Source of the DNA: Oscillospiraceae bacterium
GTDB taxonomy: Bacteria; Bacillota; Clostridia; Oscillospirales; Oscillospiraceae
NCBI GenBank assembly: GCA_015068455.1
Contig: SVKO01000002.1
Location: 62,001 to 126,000, forward strand
Direction of reading: 5' to 3'
Length of the DNA stretch: 64,000 nucleotides
The notes beneath the pieces are model-generated. The model made no database searches, had not been told where the DNA came from, and worked only from the letters and a program-made list of their open reading frames with translations. Each line of letters begins with the position of its first letter. Position 1 is the first letter of the stretch. Positions 25,101 through 34,319 of this stretch are shown here, piece by piece. Position numbers and translations under genes: made by a program.

Positions 25101-27777
25101 CAACCGCGGCACCGGCTGCCAGGTTTGGGATTCCAGCTCCAATGAAAAGCCCGCGTTCTTCGCCCTGATCGGCGCGCCCAACCGCCTCAAGATGCGCCAT
25201 GCCATCGAGGACGGCCCCGCCGACAGCGAGGAGAGCAAGTACACCGCCGAGTCCTGGGCCCGCTATGCGGCCGCCAAGAAGGCTGCCGAGGACCTGGTCG
25301 AAGTCCGCATCTACACCGGCGAGGGCGTGGAGGCCGTCAAGGCCGCCACTGCGGAACTCCTGGCCGCCACCGAGGCCCTGGAAGAGGGCAGCGGCCCCAT
25401 CGAGACCGGCGCTCTGAAGCTCGGCCCGAACGTTATCAAGGATCCCGAGTCGCCCACCGGCTACACCGTCAAGTTCCTGTACGACAATGCCACCGCAACC
25501 TCCGTCACCTTCAATGGCGACATCATGTACCGTGACGACTCCAACCGCAGCGACACCACCAACTACAGCCCCTTCGACTACAAGCCCGGCTACATGCGTG
25601 CCGCCGGCTTCAATGCGCCGATGGAGAAGAAGACCCTCGAGGTCGAGATCGACGGAGCGGTCGAGGAAAAAGAGGTCTGGTATTACGAGGTTCCCATGTC
25701 CGCCGGCGCCAACCAGTACTGGTTCACCGTGAACGGCGGCAGCCGCATGGAACCCGACCCCGCCAACCCGCCTTACTGGAGCCCGAACAGCGCCGCGAAT
25801 AAGGACGCGTACAACACCGTTTACGTGCCCTACGACGCCAAGCAGGACTACGAGCCCACCAAGGCCCGTACCGCCGAGCTGCCGAGAACCGACGGCAAGT
25901 CCGGCGTTTGGGATTACTATCCCATCGAATTCGGCGGCAGAACCCACTACATGGGCATCTACACGCCTTACGGCTACGATGAGAAACGTGCCGAGCCGTA
26001 CAAGCTCATCTTCATGCTCCACGGCATGGGCCAGGATGAGTCCGACTGGATGGGCATCGGCTCCGTCCAGAAGATCATGGACAACCTGGTTGTGGCCGGC
26101 AAGACCGAGCCCGCCGTGATCGTCTCCGTCACGTCGAACAACAACTTCCTCGGCTCCGGCGGCGGCATGTGGGGCGGCGGAGGCGCCAACGCCTACACGA
26201 ACGTCTCCGAGTACGTGATCCCTTACATTGAGGAGCACTACAACGTCTCCACCGATCCGATGAACCGCGCCTGGGCAGGCCTGAGCATGGGCTCCAGCAA
26301 CACCCAGGGCATGATCAACGCCAACGCCCCGCTGTTCGGCTGGTACGGCTGCTTCAGCCTGGGCAACAGCGTCACCGCCACCAACCCGGATCTGGCCAAG
26401 ACCCACATCCTGTTCGGCGACGGCACCGCTGACTTCGGCGCTCTGAGCGAGGCTCAGATCACCGCGGTCCAGACCATCTGCGACAACGGCGGCTTCGCCC
26501 GCTTCGAGCGCGTCACCGGCGGCCATGACTTCAATACCTGGTGCCAGCTGTTCCGCATCTGGTGCGAGAAGTACCTGTGGAATCCCGCTGCCTTCGGTGA
26601 CGGCGAGCCTGAGGAAGTCGACACCGCCGCGCTGGACGCTGCGATTGCCGATGCTGCGAAGATCGACAAGAGCGAATACACCGCCGAGTCCGTCGCTGCC
26701 TTTGAGGAAGCTCTGGCTGCCGCCGAGGCCGCCAAGAACTCCAACAAGCAGTCCGAGGTCGATGCTGCTGCGCAGGCGCTGAAGGACGCCATTGCCGCCC
26801 TGGAGAAGAAGCCTGAGATCGACAAGACCGCCCTCGGCGAGGCCATCGAGGCCGCCGAAGCCCTCAAGGCGGAGGACTACACCGAAGATTCTTACAAGGC
26901 TCTGATCGACGCTGTGGAAGCCGCCAAGGCGATCCAGAGCAAGGCTGACGCCACCCAGGCCGAGGTCGACGCCGCGGCCAAGGCCGTGACCGACGCCATT
27001 GCCGCGCTGGAACCCAAGTCCATCGACATCGGTCATCCCGCGCTCGACAAGGCCATCGAGGACGCCGAAGCCATCGACGCCGCGCTTTATACCGAGGCGT
27101 CTGCGGCTGCCCTGGCCGAAGCCCTGGCCGCGGCGAAGGCCGTGCAGGCCACGCAGGACGCGACCCAGGCGGAGGTCGACAAGGCCACCGACGCGCTGAA
27201 TGCTGCTATCGCCGCCCTGGAGCCCAAGCCTGACGCCACCTTCTTCGAGGACGTGAAGGATCCCGGCAAGTTCTACTATGATGCGGTCTACTGGGCCTTC
27301 AATGCCGATCCGCAGATCACCAACGGCGTGGACGATACCCACTTCGGCCCCGACAACGCCTGCACCCGCGGCCACGTCGTGACCTTCCTGTGGCGCGCCG
27401 CCGGTGAGCCCGAGCCCAAGAGCACGAAGACCCCGTTCACCGACCTCAAGCCCGGCGCCTTCTATGAGAAGGCCGTGGCCTGGGCTGTGGAGGAAGGCAT
27501 CACCAAGGGCATGACGGACACCACCTTCGCGCCCGACGGCAAGTGCAACCGCGGCCAGATCGTGACCTTCCTGTGGCGCTTCAAGGGTGAACCCGCACCC
27601 AAGAGCACGCAGACCCCGTTCACCGACCTCAAGGCCGGCGCCTTCTATGAGAACGCCGTGGCCTGGGCCGTGGAGAACGATGTCACGAAGGGCATGACCG
27701 AAACCACCTTCGGTCCGGACGCCACCTGCACCAGAGGCCAGGTCGTGACCTTCCTGTACCGCGCCACCGCGGAATAA
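22171..27777 (+). CDS. Secreted SLH-anchored bifunctional GH10 xylanase / esterase
   Basis: 1868 aa from the ATG at 22171 (AGGAGG upstream; the longer frame is leader). Signal peptide about 1-27. Modules: N-terminal lectin-like domain as in xylanase 1; an extra module at about 230-403 with no family I recognise; FIVAR; InlB-type repeat; GH10 (about 545-1010; acid/base Glu720, nucleophile Glu871); FIVAR; an E-set/CBM48-like domain (about 1080-1200); an alpha/beta-hydrolase esterase (about 1240-1472) of feruloyl/acetyl-xylan esterase type; three FIVAR repeats (about 1482-1690); three SLH domains. The esterase shows nucleophile Ser1372 in WAGLSMGSS and His1452 in VTGGHDF, with oxyanion loop FMLHGMGQDESDW. 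The enzyme would cut xylan and remove side-chain esters at one place. Confidence 0.92.
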   Translation: MKRFSRVIAFAICLIMVVGMLPAGVFAAGGLSDIDFTSEADAGKYEIIGQTSAAVAADGLALVTTTSGIEPAGRNITQEPVDLVQIPVAGDWTATLECVFDTNGAANGYYQFFGFFAAADDDLANTNLVGIRGGDQAIQDFIRQDGTLTTDTDLKSAPGFDTSGKTYFLRIEKEGTTYNCYRSDDGEEFAPMFSYEDTGIDAEYLVIDAYTGMTTGYKYTLKYLAFEGDAGGEAAWTEADGVESDKAYVIVADGQYALSANADGAIVASAVTVDGDKITSEVTDGMVWTFADAEGAEAAIDGSDLYFIMSADEQYLRRDSSALALGDDSGEMRYRTWSLIAREAEDGAYTFFSNGNSSGAASRYAVSGAETGFTAARVSNSSGNIQTAGSSVRLYELVGGSTVQLDKKAIRAAIREAKSKDDRFFTAESFAALKAALEAAQTALAEATTQEALDKAAADLNAAIAGLEDNPELPMMRVTFNYNYNGAPDPVVVEVKMGSTVEPIATNRVGYSATWRRGNQNFNFSTPITEDITLTASWSKDWNQMYSLAEEYRDYFAFGNFGTQSPNGDQVTREYNTYSGNSGKMTYNFGANESRNAYNNAVSQINADTSLTEEEKAQKIKEADGKVLLGGNNPLQSDLNRIQQWNQQHPEGPKKYYRQHVLCWHGSEQNAAFYHEGFDTSKPLASREVMNLRIDSYVEAMFKRYQPWDDIILSWDIVNEALDDYTGMVRNGWNGSSWGETTLDDASNQSSAWGTIYRMKDENGNPVKEMTDERLQYESEWIRQAFASARKWQQELGVHWTLYYNDYMNSSMLYEPKMTNTLKVLKPIYEAGNIDGYGMQARLAYAYPGIDLLRYQIEEGLKVADEVSFSEADVRTDFEVNPLFDPDKPTRRVQNGDEEWDQGGSGSYNRRSQQNGNTYDVSNGPVRRKNNFSASDPEAQRLQADYWADLVDIMLEKAEQGKVGAIAMDGTSDSNTFNRGTGCQVWDSSSNEKPAFFALIGAPNRLKMRHAIEDGPADSEESKYTAESWARYAAAKKAAEDLVEVRIYTGEGVEAVKAATAELLAATEALEEGSGPIETGALKLGPNVIKDPESPTGYTVKFLYDNATATSVTFNGDIMYRDDSNRSDTTNYSPFDYKPGYMRAAGFNAPMEKKTLEVEIDGAVEEKEVWYYEVPMSAGANQYWFTVNGGSRMEPDPANPPYWSPNSAANKDAYNTVYVPYDAKQDYEPTKARTAELPRTDGKSGVWDYYPIEFGGRTHYMGIYTPYGYDEKRAEPYKLIFMLHGMGQDESDWMGIGSVQKIMDNLVVAGKTEPAVIVSVTSNNNFLGSGGGMWGGGGANAYTNVSEYVIPYIEEHYNVSTDPMNRAWAGLSMGSSNTQGMINANAPLFGWYGCFSLGNSVTATNPDLAKTHILFGDGTADFGALSEAQITAVQTICDNGGFARFERVTGGHDFNTWCQLFRIWCEKYLWNPAAFGDGEPEEVDTAALDAAIADAAKIDKSEYTAESVAAFEEALAAAEAAKNSNKQSEVDAAAQALKDAIAALEKKPEIDKTALGEAIEAAEALKAEDYTEDSYKALIDAVEAAKAIQSKADATQAEVDAAAKAVTDAIAALEPKSIDIGHPALDKAIEDAEAIDAALYTEASAAALAEALAAAKAVQATQDATQAEVDKATDALNAAIAALEPKPDATFFEDVKDPGKFYYDAVYWAFNADPQITNGVDDTHFGPDNACTRGHVVTFLWRAAGEPEPKSTKTPFTDLKPGAFYEKAVAWAVEEGITKGMTDTTFAPDGKCNRGQIVTFLWRFKGEPAPKSTQTPFTDLKAGAFYENAVAWAVENDVTKGMTETTFGPDATCTRGQVVTFLYRATAE
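23384..24157 (+). repeat. 774-bp identical block, copy 2
   Basis: Identical to 19101-19874; see that entry. The first mismatch on the right falls in the codon after HVL (ttc against tgc). Confidence 0.9.
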
Positions 27778-27814
27778 GAAGGAACATTTCAAAATAACCG
27801 CACAAACAAAACCC

Positions 27815-27846
27815 GGCGGGGCTGCGAAAGCAGCCCCGCCCTTTTT
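27815..27846 (+). terminator. Terminator of xylanase 2
   Basis: 11-bp perfect stem with a GAAA loop followed by CTTTTT. Confidence 0.92.
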
Positions 27847-27847
27847 C

Positions 27848-27887
27848 GAAAAAAGACGCCCCCTCTGCAGCGCCGCAGAGGGGGCGT
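27848..27887 (-). terminator. Terminator of the AlbA_2-domain gene
   Basis: 13-bp perfect stem with a 6-nt loop, with a T-run on the minus strand (A-run at 27847-27854). Confidence 0.85.
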
Positions 27888-27914
27888 TATATTTACTTGA
27901 ACAAGAAGTGTTGT

Positions 27915-29318
27915 TTATGCCTTTAATCGGTAGGTCTTACCCGAAGCGACGACGATGCCGTCGGCCTCCAGCTCTTTGAGCAGGATGCGCACAGCGGCGG
28001 AGGGGATGCCCAGCAGGCGGGCCAGCTGGGCCGGCGTGAGGGCGGCCCGGTCGGTCAGTTCATCGATCAGCAAGGCCTTCTGTGCGGCGGCCTCAATGCG
28101 CACGGGGGTCTCCCGGGATTTGCTTCGGCCCGTCTTTTGCTTCGGCGCGAAACGCAGAACGACGGTCGTCCGGTCCGGGCCGTAGCTCTGTGCGATCTCC
28201 GGCTCCGGCCAGCGCTGCGTGCGCCAGACGTGCAGGATGCCGGGAATGCCGCTGCCGGCATGCCTGCCCACATCGATGAGATTGAACAGCTTCAAAAGGG
28301 CGCCGTTGCGCGGGTCGGAAAGACCGCCGGTTCTGGCGGCGTCGAGACCGATGCGGAAACTGCCCGGATTGGATATTGTGACGCTGTCCTGTGCGCGTAT
28401 CACCGTCAGGCCGCCGCTGCCGCGATAGTCGGCGTTGACCAGGCTGTTGACGATGGCCTCCCGTACGGCTTCGCCCACATCCGCCGGATAGTGGACGTCC
28501 AGCTCCGGCAGCAGGCGGGCGCAAACCCGGATATAGAATTCATATATGCCGCCGGACCATTCGCCGGAGATGGAGCATATTCGCTGCGCCGTGTCGGCTT
28601 CCTCCCGATAGTCGAGGAAATAACGGGGGAACGCACGAACGATGTCGGGTTCACAGCCGAACAGCAGCAGTCCTGCGGAGGTGGGGTGCAGTTTTCCGCC
28701 GTCGTCGATTCCCAGTGCGCCGGCCTTTTGGAGGAATGAGGCGTCGTCCAGTTTTTCCCAGGGGTGACCGGGATGGGCCCGGGCCATGGCATCCCGATAG
28801 GCGCGCACGGCGGCGCCGTCCAGGATCTCCGGCTCCATCTGCTTCCATACGCGCAGATCCTGGGCGCGCTCGTCGGCGTCGCGGACCATAGCCTGCAGCT
28901 CTTCCCGGCTGCAGCGGCAGTCGCCCTCGCCCTTCCGGCGGTAGGTGTTGAGGGGATTGCCCTCCACATAGACCGGCTGATAGGCCCGTTCTGCCCGGGG
29001 TACGCGGATCACCAGGATCTGCTTGCCCTCCACGGTTTCGACGGTGACGTCCGCCGGGCTGAGGATGTTGACGCTGGCCACCCGGGGATCGTTGACCATG
29101 GCCCAGAATTCGCGCCTGAGACGCTCGGGGTCCGGCAGATCCACCGGATGCAGGGACTTGTCCCTGTGCTCCTCCACGCCCAGCAGAAGCAGGCCGCCCA
29201 TGGTATTGGCGAAGGCGGAGTAGGTCTCCCAGATGCTGTGGGGCAGGCCGCCCAGGGCCTTCTTTGCCTCGATCCGGTTGTTTTCCGTATACTGTTCCAA
29301 ATGATTCAGGTCGATCAT
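27915..29318 (-). CDS. AlbA_2-domain (Schlafen-like) protein with C-terminal HTH
   Basis: 467 aa, with GGAGGCGATCCT before the ATG. The N-terminal AlbA_2/divergent AAA-4 domain shows RIEAKKALGGLPHSIWETYS, FANTMGGLLLLGVEEH and the VIRVPRAERAYQPVYVEGN strand. The middle has NSLVNADYRGSGGLTVIRAQ and GRHAGSGIPGILHVW, typical of this family's GHKL-like ATPase half. The C-terminus (about 405-467) is a winged helix (LTPAQLARLLGIPSAAVRILL). Members are predicted ATP-binding regulators or nucleic acid-binding proteins; some occur in defence islands. Here it is a single gene between xylanase and arginine genes, so no role is evident. Confidence 0.8.
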   Translation of the reverse strand: MIDLNHLEQYTENNRIEAKKALGGLPHSIWETYSAFANTMGGLLLLGVEEHRDKSLHPVDLPDPERLRREFWAMVNDPRVASVNILSPADVTVETVEGKQILVIRVPRAERAYQPVYVEGNPLNTYRRKGEGDCRCSREELQAMVRDADERAQDLRVWKQMEPEILDGAAVRAYRDAMARAHPGHPWEKLDDASFLQKAGALGIDDGGKLHPTSAGLLLFGCEPDIVRAFPRYFLDYREEADTAQRICSISGEWSGGIYEFYIRVCARLLPELDVHYPADVGEAVREAIVNSLVNADYRGSGGLTVIRAQDSVTISNPGSFRIGLDAARTGGLSDPRNGALLKLFNLIDVGRHAGSGIPGILHVWRTQRWPEPEIAQSYGPDRTTVVLRFAPKQKTGRSKSRETPVRIEAAAQKALLIDELTDRAALTPAQLARLLGIPSAAVRILLKELEADGIVVASGKTYRLKA

Positions 29319-29375
29319 AGGATCGCCTCCGTTTCCGGACTTTATTTCATTATACCAGACCCATGGAGAAAAGCA

Positions 29376-29413
29376 ATAAAAACAAGCCGCATGCCCGGAC
29401 GGGCATGCGGCTT
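29376..29413 (-). terminator. Terminator of argGHF
   Basis: 13-bp perfect stem with a 4-nt loop, with a T-rich tail on the minus strand. Confidence 0.88.
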
Positions 29414-29437
29414 TGGGGATGGAAGGAAAAGGATGGA

Positions 29438-30424
29438 TTACAGCCCTGCCATGAGGACGGCCATGACGGCCTTGATGGTGTGCATGCGGTTCTCGGCCTC
29501 ATCGAAGACGATGGACTGCGGGCTTTCGAACACCTCATCGGTGACCTCCATCTCGGTGATGCCGAACTTTTTGCTGATCTCGCGGCCGATGGTGGTGTTG
29601 AGGTCGTGGAAGGCAGGCAGGCAGTGCATGAACACGGCGTTGTCGCCCGCAGCCTCCATCAGCTTGGCGTTGACCTGATAGGGGAGCAGATCCGCAATGC
29701 GCTCGGCCCAGACCTCGTCCGGCTCGCCCATGGACACCCACACGTCGGTATAGATGACGTCCGCGCCCCAGACGGCTTCGGCGGGCTCGGTGCAGAAATC
29801 GATGGTGGCGCCGGTCTCGGCGGCGATGGCCTCGCAGGTCTTGACCAGGGCGGGATCGGGGAAGTATTTCTCCGGGGCGCAGGCCACAAAATGCATGCCC
29901 ATTTTCGCGCAGCCCACCATCAGGGAGTTGCCCATGTTGTAGCGGGCGTCGCCCATATAGACCAGCTTGATGCCCTTGAGGGTGCCGAAGTGCTCACGGA
30001 TGGTGAGGAAGTCCGCCAGGATCTGGGTGGGATGGAACTCGTTGGTCAGGCCGTTGAACACGGGCACGCCGGCGTGCTTTGCCAGCTCGTCCACGATCTC
30101 CTGACCGAAGCCGCGATACTCGATGCCGTCATACATCCTGCCCAGTACCCGGGCGGTGTCGGCGATGGATTCCTTCTTGCCGATCTGCGAGCCCTTGGGG
30201 TCGAGGTAGGTGCTGCCCATGCCCAGGTCGGAGGCGGCGACCTCGAAGGCGCAGCGGGTGCGGGTGGAGGTCTTTTCAAAAATCAGAGCGACGTTTTTGC
30301 CCACCAGGAACTGATGAGAGATGCCGCTCTTTTTCTGCGCCTTGAGCATGGCGGCCACGTCGAGAAAATGTTCGATTTCCGCCGGCGTAAAGTCCAGCAG
30401 CTTGAGAAAATGCTTCTGTTCCAT
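29438..30424 (-). CDS. argF: Ornithine carbamoyltransferase
   Basis: 328 aa; the start is the ATG at 30424 ([11 protein letters not shown]) with a GGAG upstream. It makes citrulline from ornithine and carbamoyl phosphate. The carbamoyl-phosphate site [16 protein letters not shown], the ornithine loop [10 protein letters not shown] and the [16 protein letters not shown] segment are visible. It is the last gene of argG-argH-argF, 10 nt after argH. A catabolic role (arginine deiminase pathway) is unlikely because arcA/arcC are absent and the biosynthetic genes surround it. Confidence 0.95.
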   Translation of the reverse strand: MEQKHFLKLLDFTPAEIEHFLDVAAMLKAQKKSGISHQFLVGKNVALIFEKTSTRTRCAFEVAASDLGMGSTYLDPKGSQIGKKESIADTARVLGRMYDGIEYRGFGQEIVDELAKHAGVPVFNGLTNEFHPTQILADFLTIREHFGTLKGIKLVYMGDARYNMGNSLMVGCAKMGMHFVACAPEKYFPDPALVKTCEAIAAETGATIDFCTEPAEAVWGADVIYTDVWVSMGEPDEVWAERIADLLPYQVNAKLMEAAGDNAVFMHCLPAFHDLNTTIGREISKKFGITEMEVTDEVFESPQSIVFDEAENRMHTIKAVMAVLMAGL

Positions 30425-30434
30425 TTCGTTCTCC

Positions 30435-31814
30435 TTATTTATGATCTTCAATGAATTTGCGCAGCATGGCGATCTGGCGGGACGTCTCCGCGGGGCTGGG
30501 GCCGCCGTAGCTGGAGCGCTGGGCCACGCAGGCGTCCATGCTGAGGGCCTCGTAGACGTCGGCGTCAAACAGCGGCGAGATGGCCCGGAGTTCGTTCAGG
30601 GGGATCTCCTCCAGAGTCCTGCCGCTCTGGGTGCAGGCATAGACCAGCTGACCGGTGATCTTGTAGGCGTCCCGGAAGGGCATGCCTTTTTTGGCCAGGT
30701 AGTCGGCGCAGTCGGTGGCGTTGATGAAGCCGCGATTGGCAGCGGCGCGCATGTTTTCCGGCAGGATCTTCATGGTGTCGATCATGGCGCTGAACACGGG
30801 CAGGCACATCTTCACCGTATCGATGGCGTCGAATACCGGCTCCTTGTCCTCCTGCATGTCCTTATTGTAGGCCAGAGGCAGGGATTTCATGACGGTCAGC
30901 AGGCTGATGAGGTCGCCGTATACCCGGCCGGTCTTGCCGCGCACCAGCTCGGCCACATCCGGGTTCTTTTTCTGGGGCATGATGGACGAGCCGGTGGAAT
31001 AGGCGTCGTCAAGCTCCACGAATTTGAACTCCCAGCTGCACCAGGCGATGATTTCCTCGGCGAAGCGGCTCAGATGCATCATGAGGATGGACATGCAGCT
31101 CAGAAATTCAATGGCATAGTCCCGGTCGGATACGCCGTCGAGGCTGTTGGCGGTGGGGGCGCAGAAGCCCAGCAGGGAAGCGGTGCGCTCCCGGTTGATG
31201 GGGTGGGTGGTGCCCGCCAGGGCGCCGGAGCCCAGGGGGCACTCGTTCATGCGCTCGGCGCAGTCCTCCAGCCGGGTGACGTCGCGCTTCAGCATGGCCC
31301 CATAGGCCAGCAAATGCTGGGCAAGGGTGATGGGCTGGGCGCGCTGCAGGTGGGTATAGCCGGGCATGACGGTGCTCTGGTTGGATTCGGCCTTGTTGAC
31401 CAGCACGGCTTCGAAATCGAGGATCATGCCCTTGATGGCGGCGATCTCCTTCCGGAGATACAGCCGCAGATCCACCGCCACCTGGTCGTTGCGGCTGCGG
31501 GCGGTGTGCAGGCGTTTGCCCGCGTCGCCGATGCGCGCAGTCAGCAGGGCCTCCACGTTCATGTGGATGTCCTCATTGTCTGCGGTAAATTCGATTTTGC
31601 CTGCTTCGATATCGGCCAGAATTTCCGATAATCCCTGCACGATCAGCGCCTGATCCTCCGGGGAGATGATGCCGCATTCGCCCAGCATGGTGGCGTGGGC
31701 GATGGAGCCGGCGATATCCTCGGCGTACATTCTGGAATCAAAGGCAATGGAGGAGTTAAAGTCGTTGACAAGGGCGTCGGTCTCCTTCTGAAACCGCCCG
31801 GACCATAGCTTCAT
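30435..31814 (-). CDS. argH: Argininosuccinate lyase
   Basis: 459 aa from the ATG at 31814 ([13 protein letters not shown]), the standard ArgH N-terminus. It cleaves argininosuccinate to arginine and fumarate. The fumarase/aspartase superfamily signature [12 protein letters not shown] is at about 280, and conserved [18 protein letters not shown] and [11 protein letters not shown] are present. It follows argG after 80 nt, a gap containing an 8-bp hairpin at about 31851-31876, and precedes argF. Confidence 0.96.
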   Translation of the reverse strand: MKLWSGRFQKETDALVNDFNSSIAFDSRMYAEDIAGSIAHATMLGECGIISPEDQALIVQGLSEILADIEAGKIEFTADNEDIHMNVEALLTARIGDAGKRLHTARSRNDQVAVDLRLYLRKEIAAIKGMILDFEAVLVNKAESNQSTVMPGYTHLQRAQPITLAQHLLAYGAMLKRDVTRLEDCAERMNECPLGSGALAGTTHPINRERTASLLGFCAPTANSLDGVSDRDYAIEFLSCMSILMMHLSRFAEEIIAWCSWEFKFVELDDAYSTGSSIMPQKKNPDVAELVRGKTGRVYGDLISLLTVMKSLPLAYNKDMQEDKEPVFDAIDTVKMCLPVFSAMIDTMKILPENMRAAANRGFINATDCADYLAKKGMPFRDAYKITGQLVYACTQSGRTLEEIPLNELRAISPLFDADVYEALSMDACVAQRSSYGGPSPAETSRQIAMLRKFIEDHK

Positions 31815-31894
31815 GGCGTTCTCCTTCTTGTTGAAATACGGCGAAGAAATCCGACGGTGCCGCCGGATTTCCTCGGGTTTGGAATTGTATGATC

Positions 31895-33118
31895 TTATTT
31901 GCTCAGCAGACCCTGGTCCAGCATGGCCTGGACCTTGGTGGGCAGGCCCCACAGGTTGATGAAGCCCGTGGCGTCGGCCTGGTTGTAGTCGCTTTCGCCG
32001 AAGGTGGCGATTTCCTCGGAGTAGAGGGAATTGGGCGACCAGATGCCGGCCTTGATGACGTTGCCCTTGTAGAGCTTGAGCTTGACGGTGCCGGTAACGT
32101 TCTTCTGGGTCTCGGTGACGAAGGCGGACAGAGCCTTGCGCAGGGGAGAGTACCACAGGCCGTTATACAGCAGCTCGGCAAAGCAGACGGAAAGCTCCTG
32201 CTTCTTATGGGCGGTGAGCTTATCCAGGGTCATGGTCTCCAGCGCCTCATGGGCCTTGTAGAGAATGGTGCCGCCGGGGGTCTCGTAAACGCCGCGGCAC
32301 TTCATGCCCACGAGCCGGTTTTCAATGATGTCCAGCAGGCCGATGCCATTCTTGCCGCCGATCTCGTTGAGCTTCCAGATCATGTCCACGGGCTTCATTT
32401 CCACGCCGTCGAGCTTGGTGGGCACGCCCTGAACAAAGTCGATGGTGACGTAGGTGGGCTCGTCGGGGGCGTCCATGGGGGAAACGCTCATCTCCAGGAA
32501 GCCGGGCTTCTCGTACTGGGGCTCGTTGCCGGGATCCTCCAGATCCAGGCCCTCGTGGCTCAGGTGCCAGAGGTTCTTGTCCTTGGAGTAGTTGGTCTCA
32601 CGGTTGATGCGCAGGGGCACGTTGTGGGCCTCGGCAAAGTCGATTTCCTCTTCTCTGGACTTGATGGACCACTCCCGCCAGGGGGCGATGATGGCCATAT
32701 CCGGCGCAAAGTGCTTGATGGCCAGCTCAAAGCGGACCTGGTCGTTGCCCTTGCCGGTGCAGCCGTGGCAGATGGCGTCGGCGCCTTCGGCCTTGGCGAT
32801 CTCCACCAGGGCCTTGGCGATGATGGGACGGGCGAAAGCGGTGCCCAGCAGATATTCTTCGTACATCGCGCCGGCCTGCATGGAAGGGATGATGATATCG
32901 TTGACCATCTCTTCGGACAGATCGGCGGCATAGAACTTGCTGGCGCCGGTCTTGATGGCTTTCGCTTCCAGACCTTCGAGCTCGTCGGCCTGACCCACGT
33001 TGCCGGCCACGGCGATGATTTCGGGATTATTGTAGTTTTCCTTCAGCCAGGGGATGATGATGGACGTGTCCAGACCGCCGGAATAGGCGAGGACGATTTT
33101 CTTAAATTGATTGTTCAT
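31895..33118 (-). CDS. argG: Argininosuccinate synthase
   Basis: 407 aa from the ATG at 33118 ([15 protein letters not shown]). It couples citrulline and aspartate using ATP. The N-type ATP pyrophosphatase P-loop AYSGGLDTS is at about 10-18, with [13 protein letters not shown], the substrate segment [15 protein letters not shown] and GRNGIG-like [13 protein letters not shown]. It is the first gene of argGHF, and its promoter -35 is covered by a consensus ArgR box. Confidence 0.96.
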   Translation of the reverse strand: MNNQFKKIVLAYSGGLDTSIIIPWLKENYNNPEIIAVAGNVGQADELEGLEAKAIKTGASKFYAADLSEEMVNDIIIPSMQAGAMYEEYLLGTAFARPIIAKALVEIAKAEGADAICHGCTGKGNDQVRFELAIKHFAPDMAIIAPWREWSIKSREEEIDFAEAHNVPLRINRETNYSKDKNLWHLSHEGLDLEDPGNEPQYEKPGFLEMSVSPMDAPDEPTYVTIDFVQGVPTKLDGVEMKPVDMIWKLNEIGGKNGIGLLDIIENRLVGMKCRGVYETPGGTILYKAHEALETMTLDKLTAHKKQELSVCFAELLYNGLWYSPLRKALSAFVTETQKNVTGTVKLKLYKGNVIKAGIWSPNSLYSEEIATFGESDYNQADATGFINLWGLPTKVQAMLDQGLLSK

Positions 33119-33155
33119 TTCGATTGCCTCCGTTTGTCTCGGATTTTGTGAAATA

Positions 33156-33184
33156 ATCTTACCACGGCTTGAATAAATATTCAA
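33156..33184 (-). promoter_or_regulatory. Promoter of argGHF overlapped by an ARG box
   Basis: On the minus strand TTGAAT and TAAGAT are 17 bp apart. The -35 lies inside the palindrome TGAATAAATATTCA (33170-33183), an exact match to the ArgR-box core TGAAT-W4-ATTCA. Arginine-bound ArgR would therefore block the promoter. Confidence 0.8.
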
Positions 33185-33242
33185 CAGTCATTTGTGACAA
33201 AATATAGTTTGTATTTGACATCGATCGTGTCATATTCAACAA

Positions 33243-33296
33243 ATTCAAAAAATTTGAATATTTATACTTGCGTTTTGCGTGTTTTTCGTGTAGAGT
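33243..33296 (+). promoter_or_regulatory. Second ARG-box region and likely argCJBD promoter
   Basis: ATTCAAA-AAA-TTTGAAT is a perfect palindrome at 33243-33259. Overlapping it, TGAATATTTATACT at 33255-33268 matches one ARG half-site exactly and the other partly. A possible promoter is TTGCGT (33268) and TAGAGT (33291) with a 17-bp spacer. Strength is uncertain. Confidence 0.55.
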
Positions 33297-33373
33297 ATAG
33301 AAAACTTTTGTATGATCCGGCCGCTGTCCCTGCCGGGATGCGGCCGCAGATCGGAAAGACGGGAGAGAAACCC

Positions 33374-34306
33374 ATGAAAACTGTGTTTATCGACGGAAGC
33401 GCCGGTACCACCGGCCTGCGGATCCGGCAAAGGCTGAGCGCGCGGGAGGACCTGCAGCTCATCACCCTGCCGGAGCAGACCCGAAAGGATCCCGCGGCGC
33501 GTGCAGAAGCCCTCAACGCCAGCGATCTGGCGTTCCTGTGCCTGCCCGATGCGGCGGCCAGGGAGGCTGTGGCTCTGGTGAGGAATGATCATACAATATT
33601 ATTGGATACTTCCACCGCCCATCGCACCGATCCCGGCTGGACCTACGGTTTCCCGGAGCTGTCGGAGGCGCACGCGCGCGCGGTTCGCACATCGAAGCGC
33701 ATCGCGGTGCCCGGCTGCCATGCCAGCGGGTTCATCGCCCTCTGCTATCCGCTGATCGCGGCGGGATACCTCCCGACGGATGCGCTTCTGACCTGCTTCA
33801 GCCTGACGGGCTACTCCGGCGGCGGGAAAAAGATGATCGCCCAGTATGAGGAGGAGGACCGTCCCGCCGGCTATGCCGCGCCCAGACAGTACGGGCTGTC
33901 CCAGCATCATAAGCATCTGCCGGAGATGCAGGCGGTGACCGGCCTGCAGTACGCGCCGGTGTTCTGCCCCATCGTGGCGGATTTCTACAGCGGCATGGAG
34001 GTCACGGTGCCCGTGTTCCGGCAGCAGTTCCTGAAAACCGCTGCGCCGGAGGCCCTGCGCGAGTTCTACCGCCGCTGGTACCAGGGCGGCCTGGTGTCTG
34101 TATCCGACTATCCCGATCCCGACGGCTTCCTGAGCGCCAACGCCCTGGAGGGCAAGGATACCATGGTGCTGTACGTCTCCGGCTGCGACGACCGGCTGCT
34201 GCTCACCGCCCGCTATGACAATCTCGGCAAGGGCGCTTCCGGCGCGGCCATCGAATGTATGAATTATGTATTGGGGCTCGATCCGGCTGCCGGATTGGAG
34301 CTGTAA
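33374..34306 (+). CDS. argC: N-acetyl-gamma-glutamyl-phosphate reductase
   Basis: 310 aa from the ATG at 33374 (GGGAGAGAAACCC before it). This is the short form of ArgC. NADPH-dependent third step of arginine synthesis. Visible are the Rossmann start VFIDGSAGTTGLRI, LLDTSTAHRTDPGWTYG, catalytic Cys in RIAVPGCHASGFIALCYPL, and QHHKHLPEM with the catalytic His. It is the first gene of argC-argJ-argB-argD, in family order, divergent from argGHF. Confidence 0.94.
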   Translation: MKTVFIDGSAGTTGLRIRQRLSAREDLQLITLPEQTRKDPAARAEALNASDLAFLCLPDAAAREAVALVRNDHTILLDTSTAHRTDPGWTYGFPELSEAHARAVRTSKRIAVPGCHASGFIALCYPLIAAGYLPTDALLTCFSLTGYSGGGKKMIAQYEEEDRPAGYAAPRQYGLSQHHKHLPEMQAVTGLQYAPVFCPIVADFYSGMEVTVPVFRQQFLKTAAPEALREFYRRWYQGGLVSVSDYPDPDGFLSANALEGKDTMVLYVSGCDDRLLLTARYDNLGKGASGAAIECMNYVLGLDPAAGLEL

Positions 34307-34319
34307 TGGAGGATTTGCA

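Noticed and set aside
26618-27236. Tandem DNA repeats in xylanase 2 as a mobile or CRISPR structure
   Set aside because: They encode three successive FIVAR helical repeats in frame; no constant repeat/spacer pattern.
27915-29318. AlbA_2 protein as part of an anti-phage island
   Set aside because: No nuclease, methylase, toxin or other defence gene is near; it stands alone between metabolic genes.
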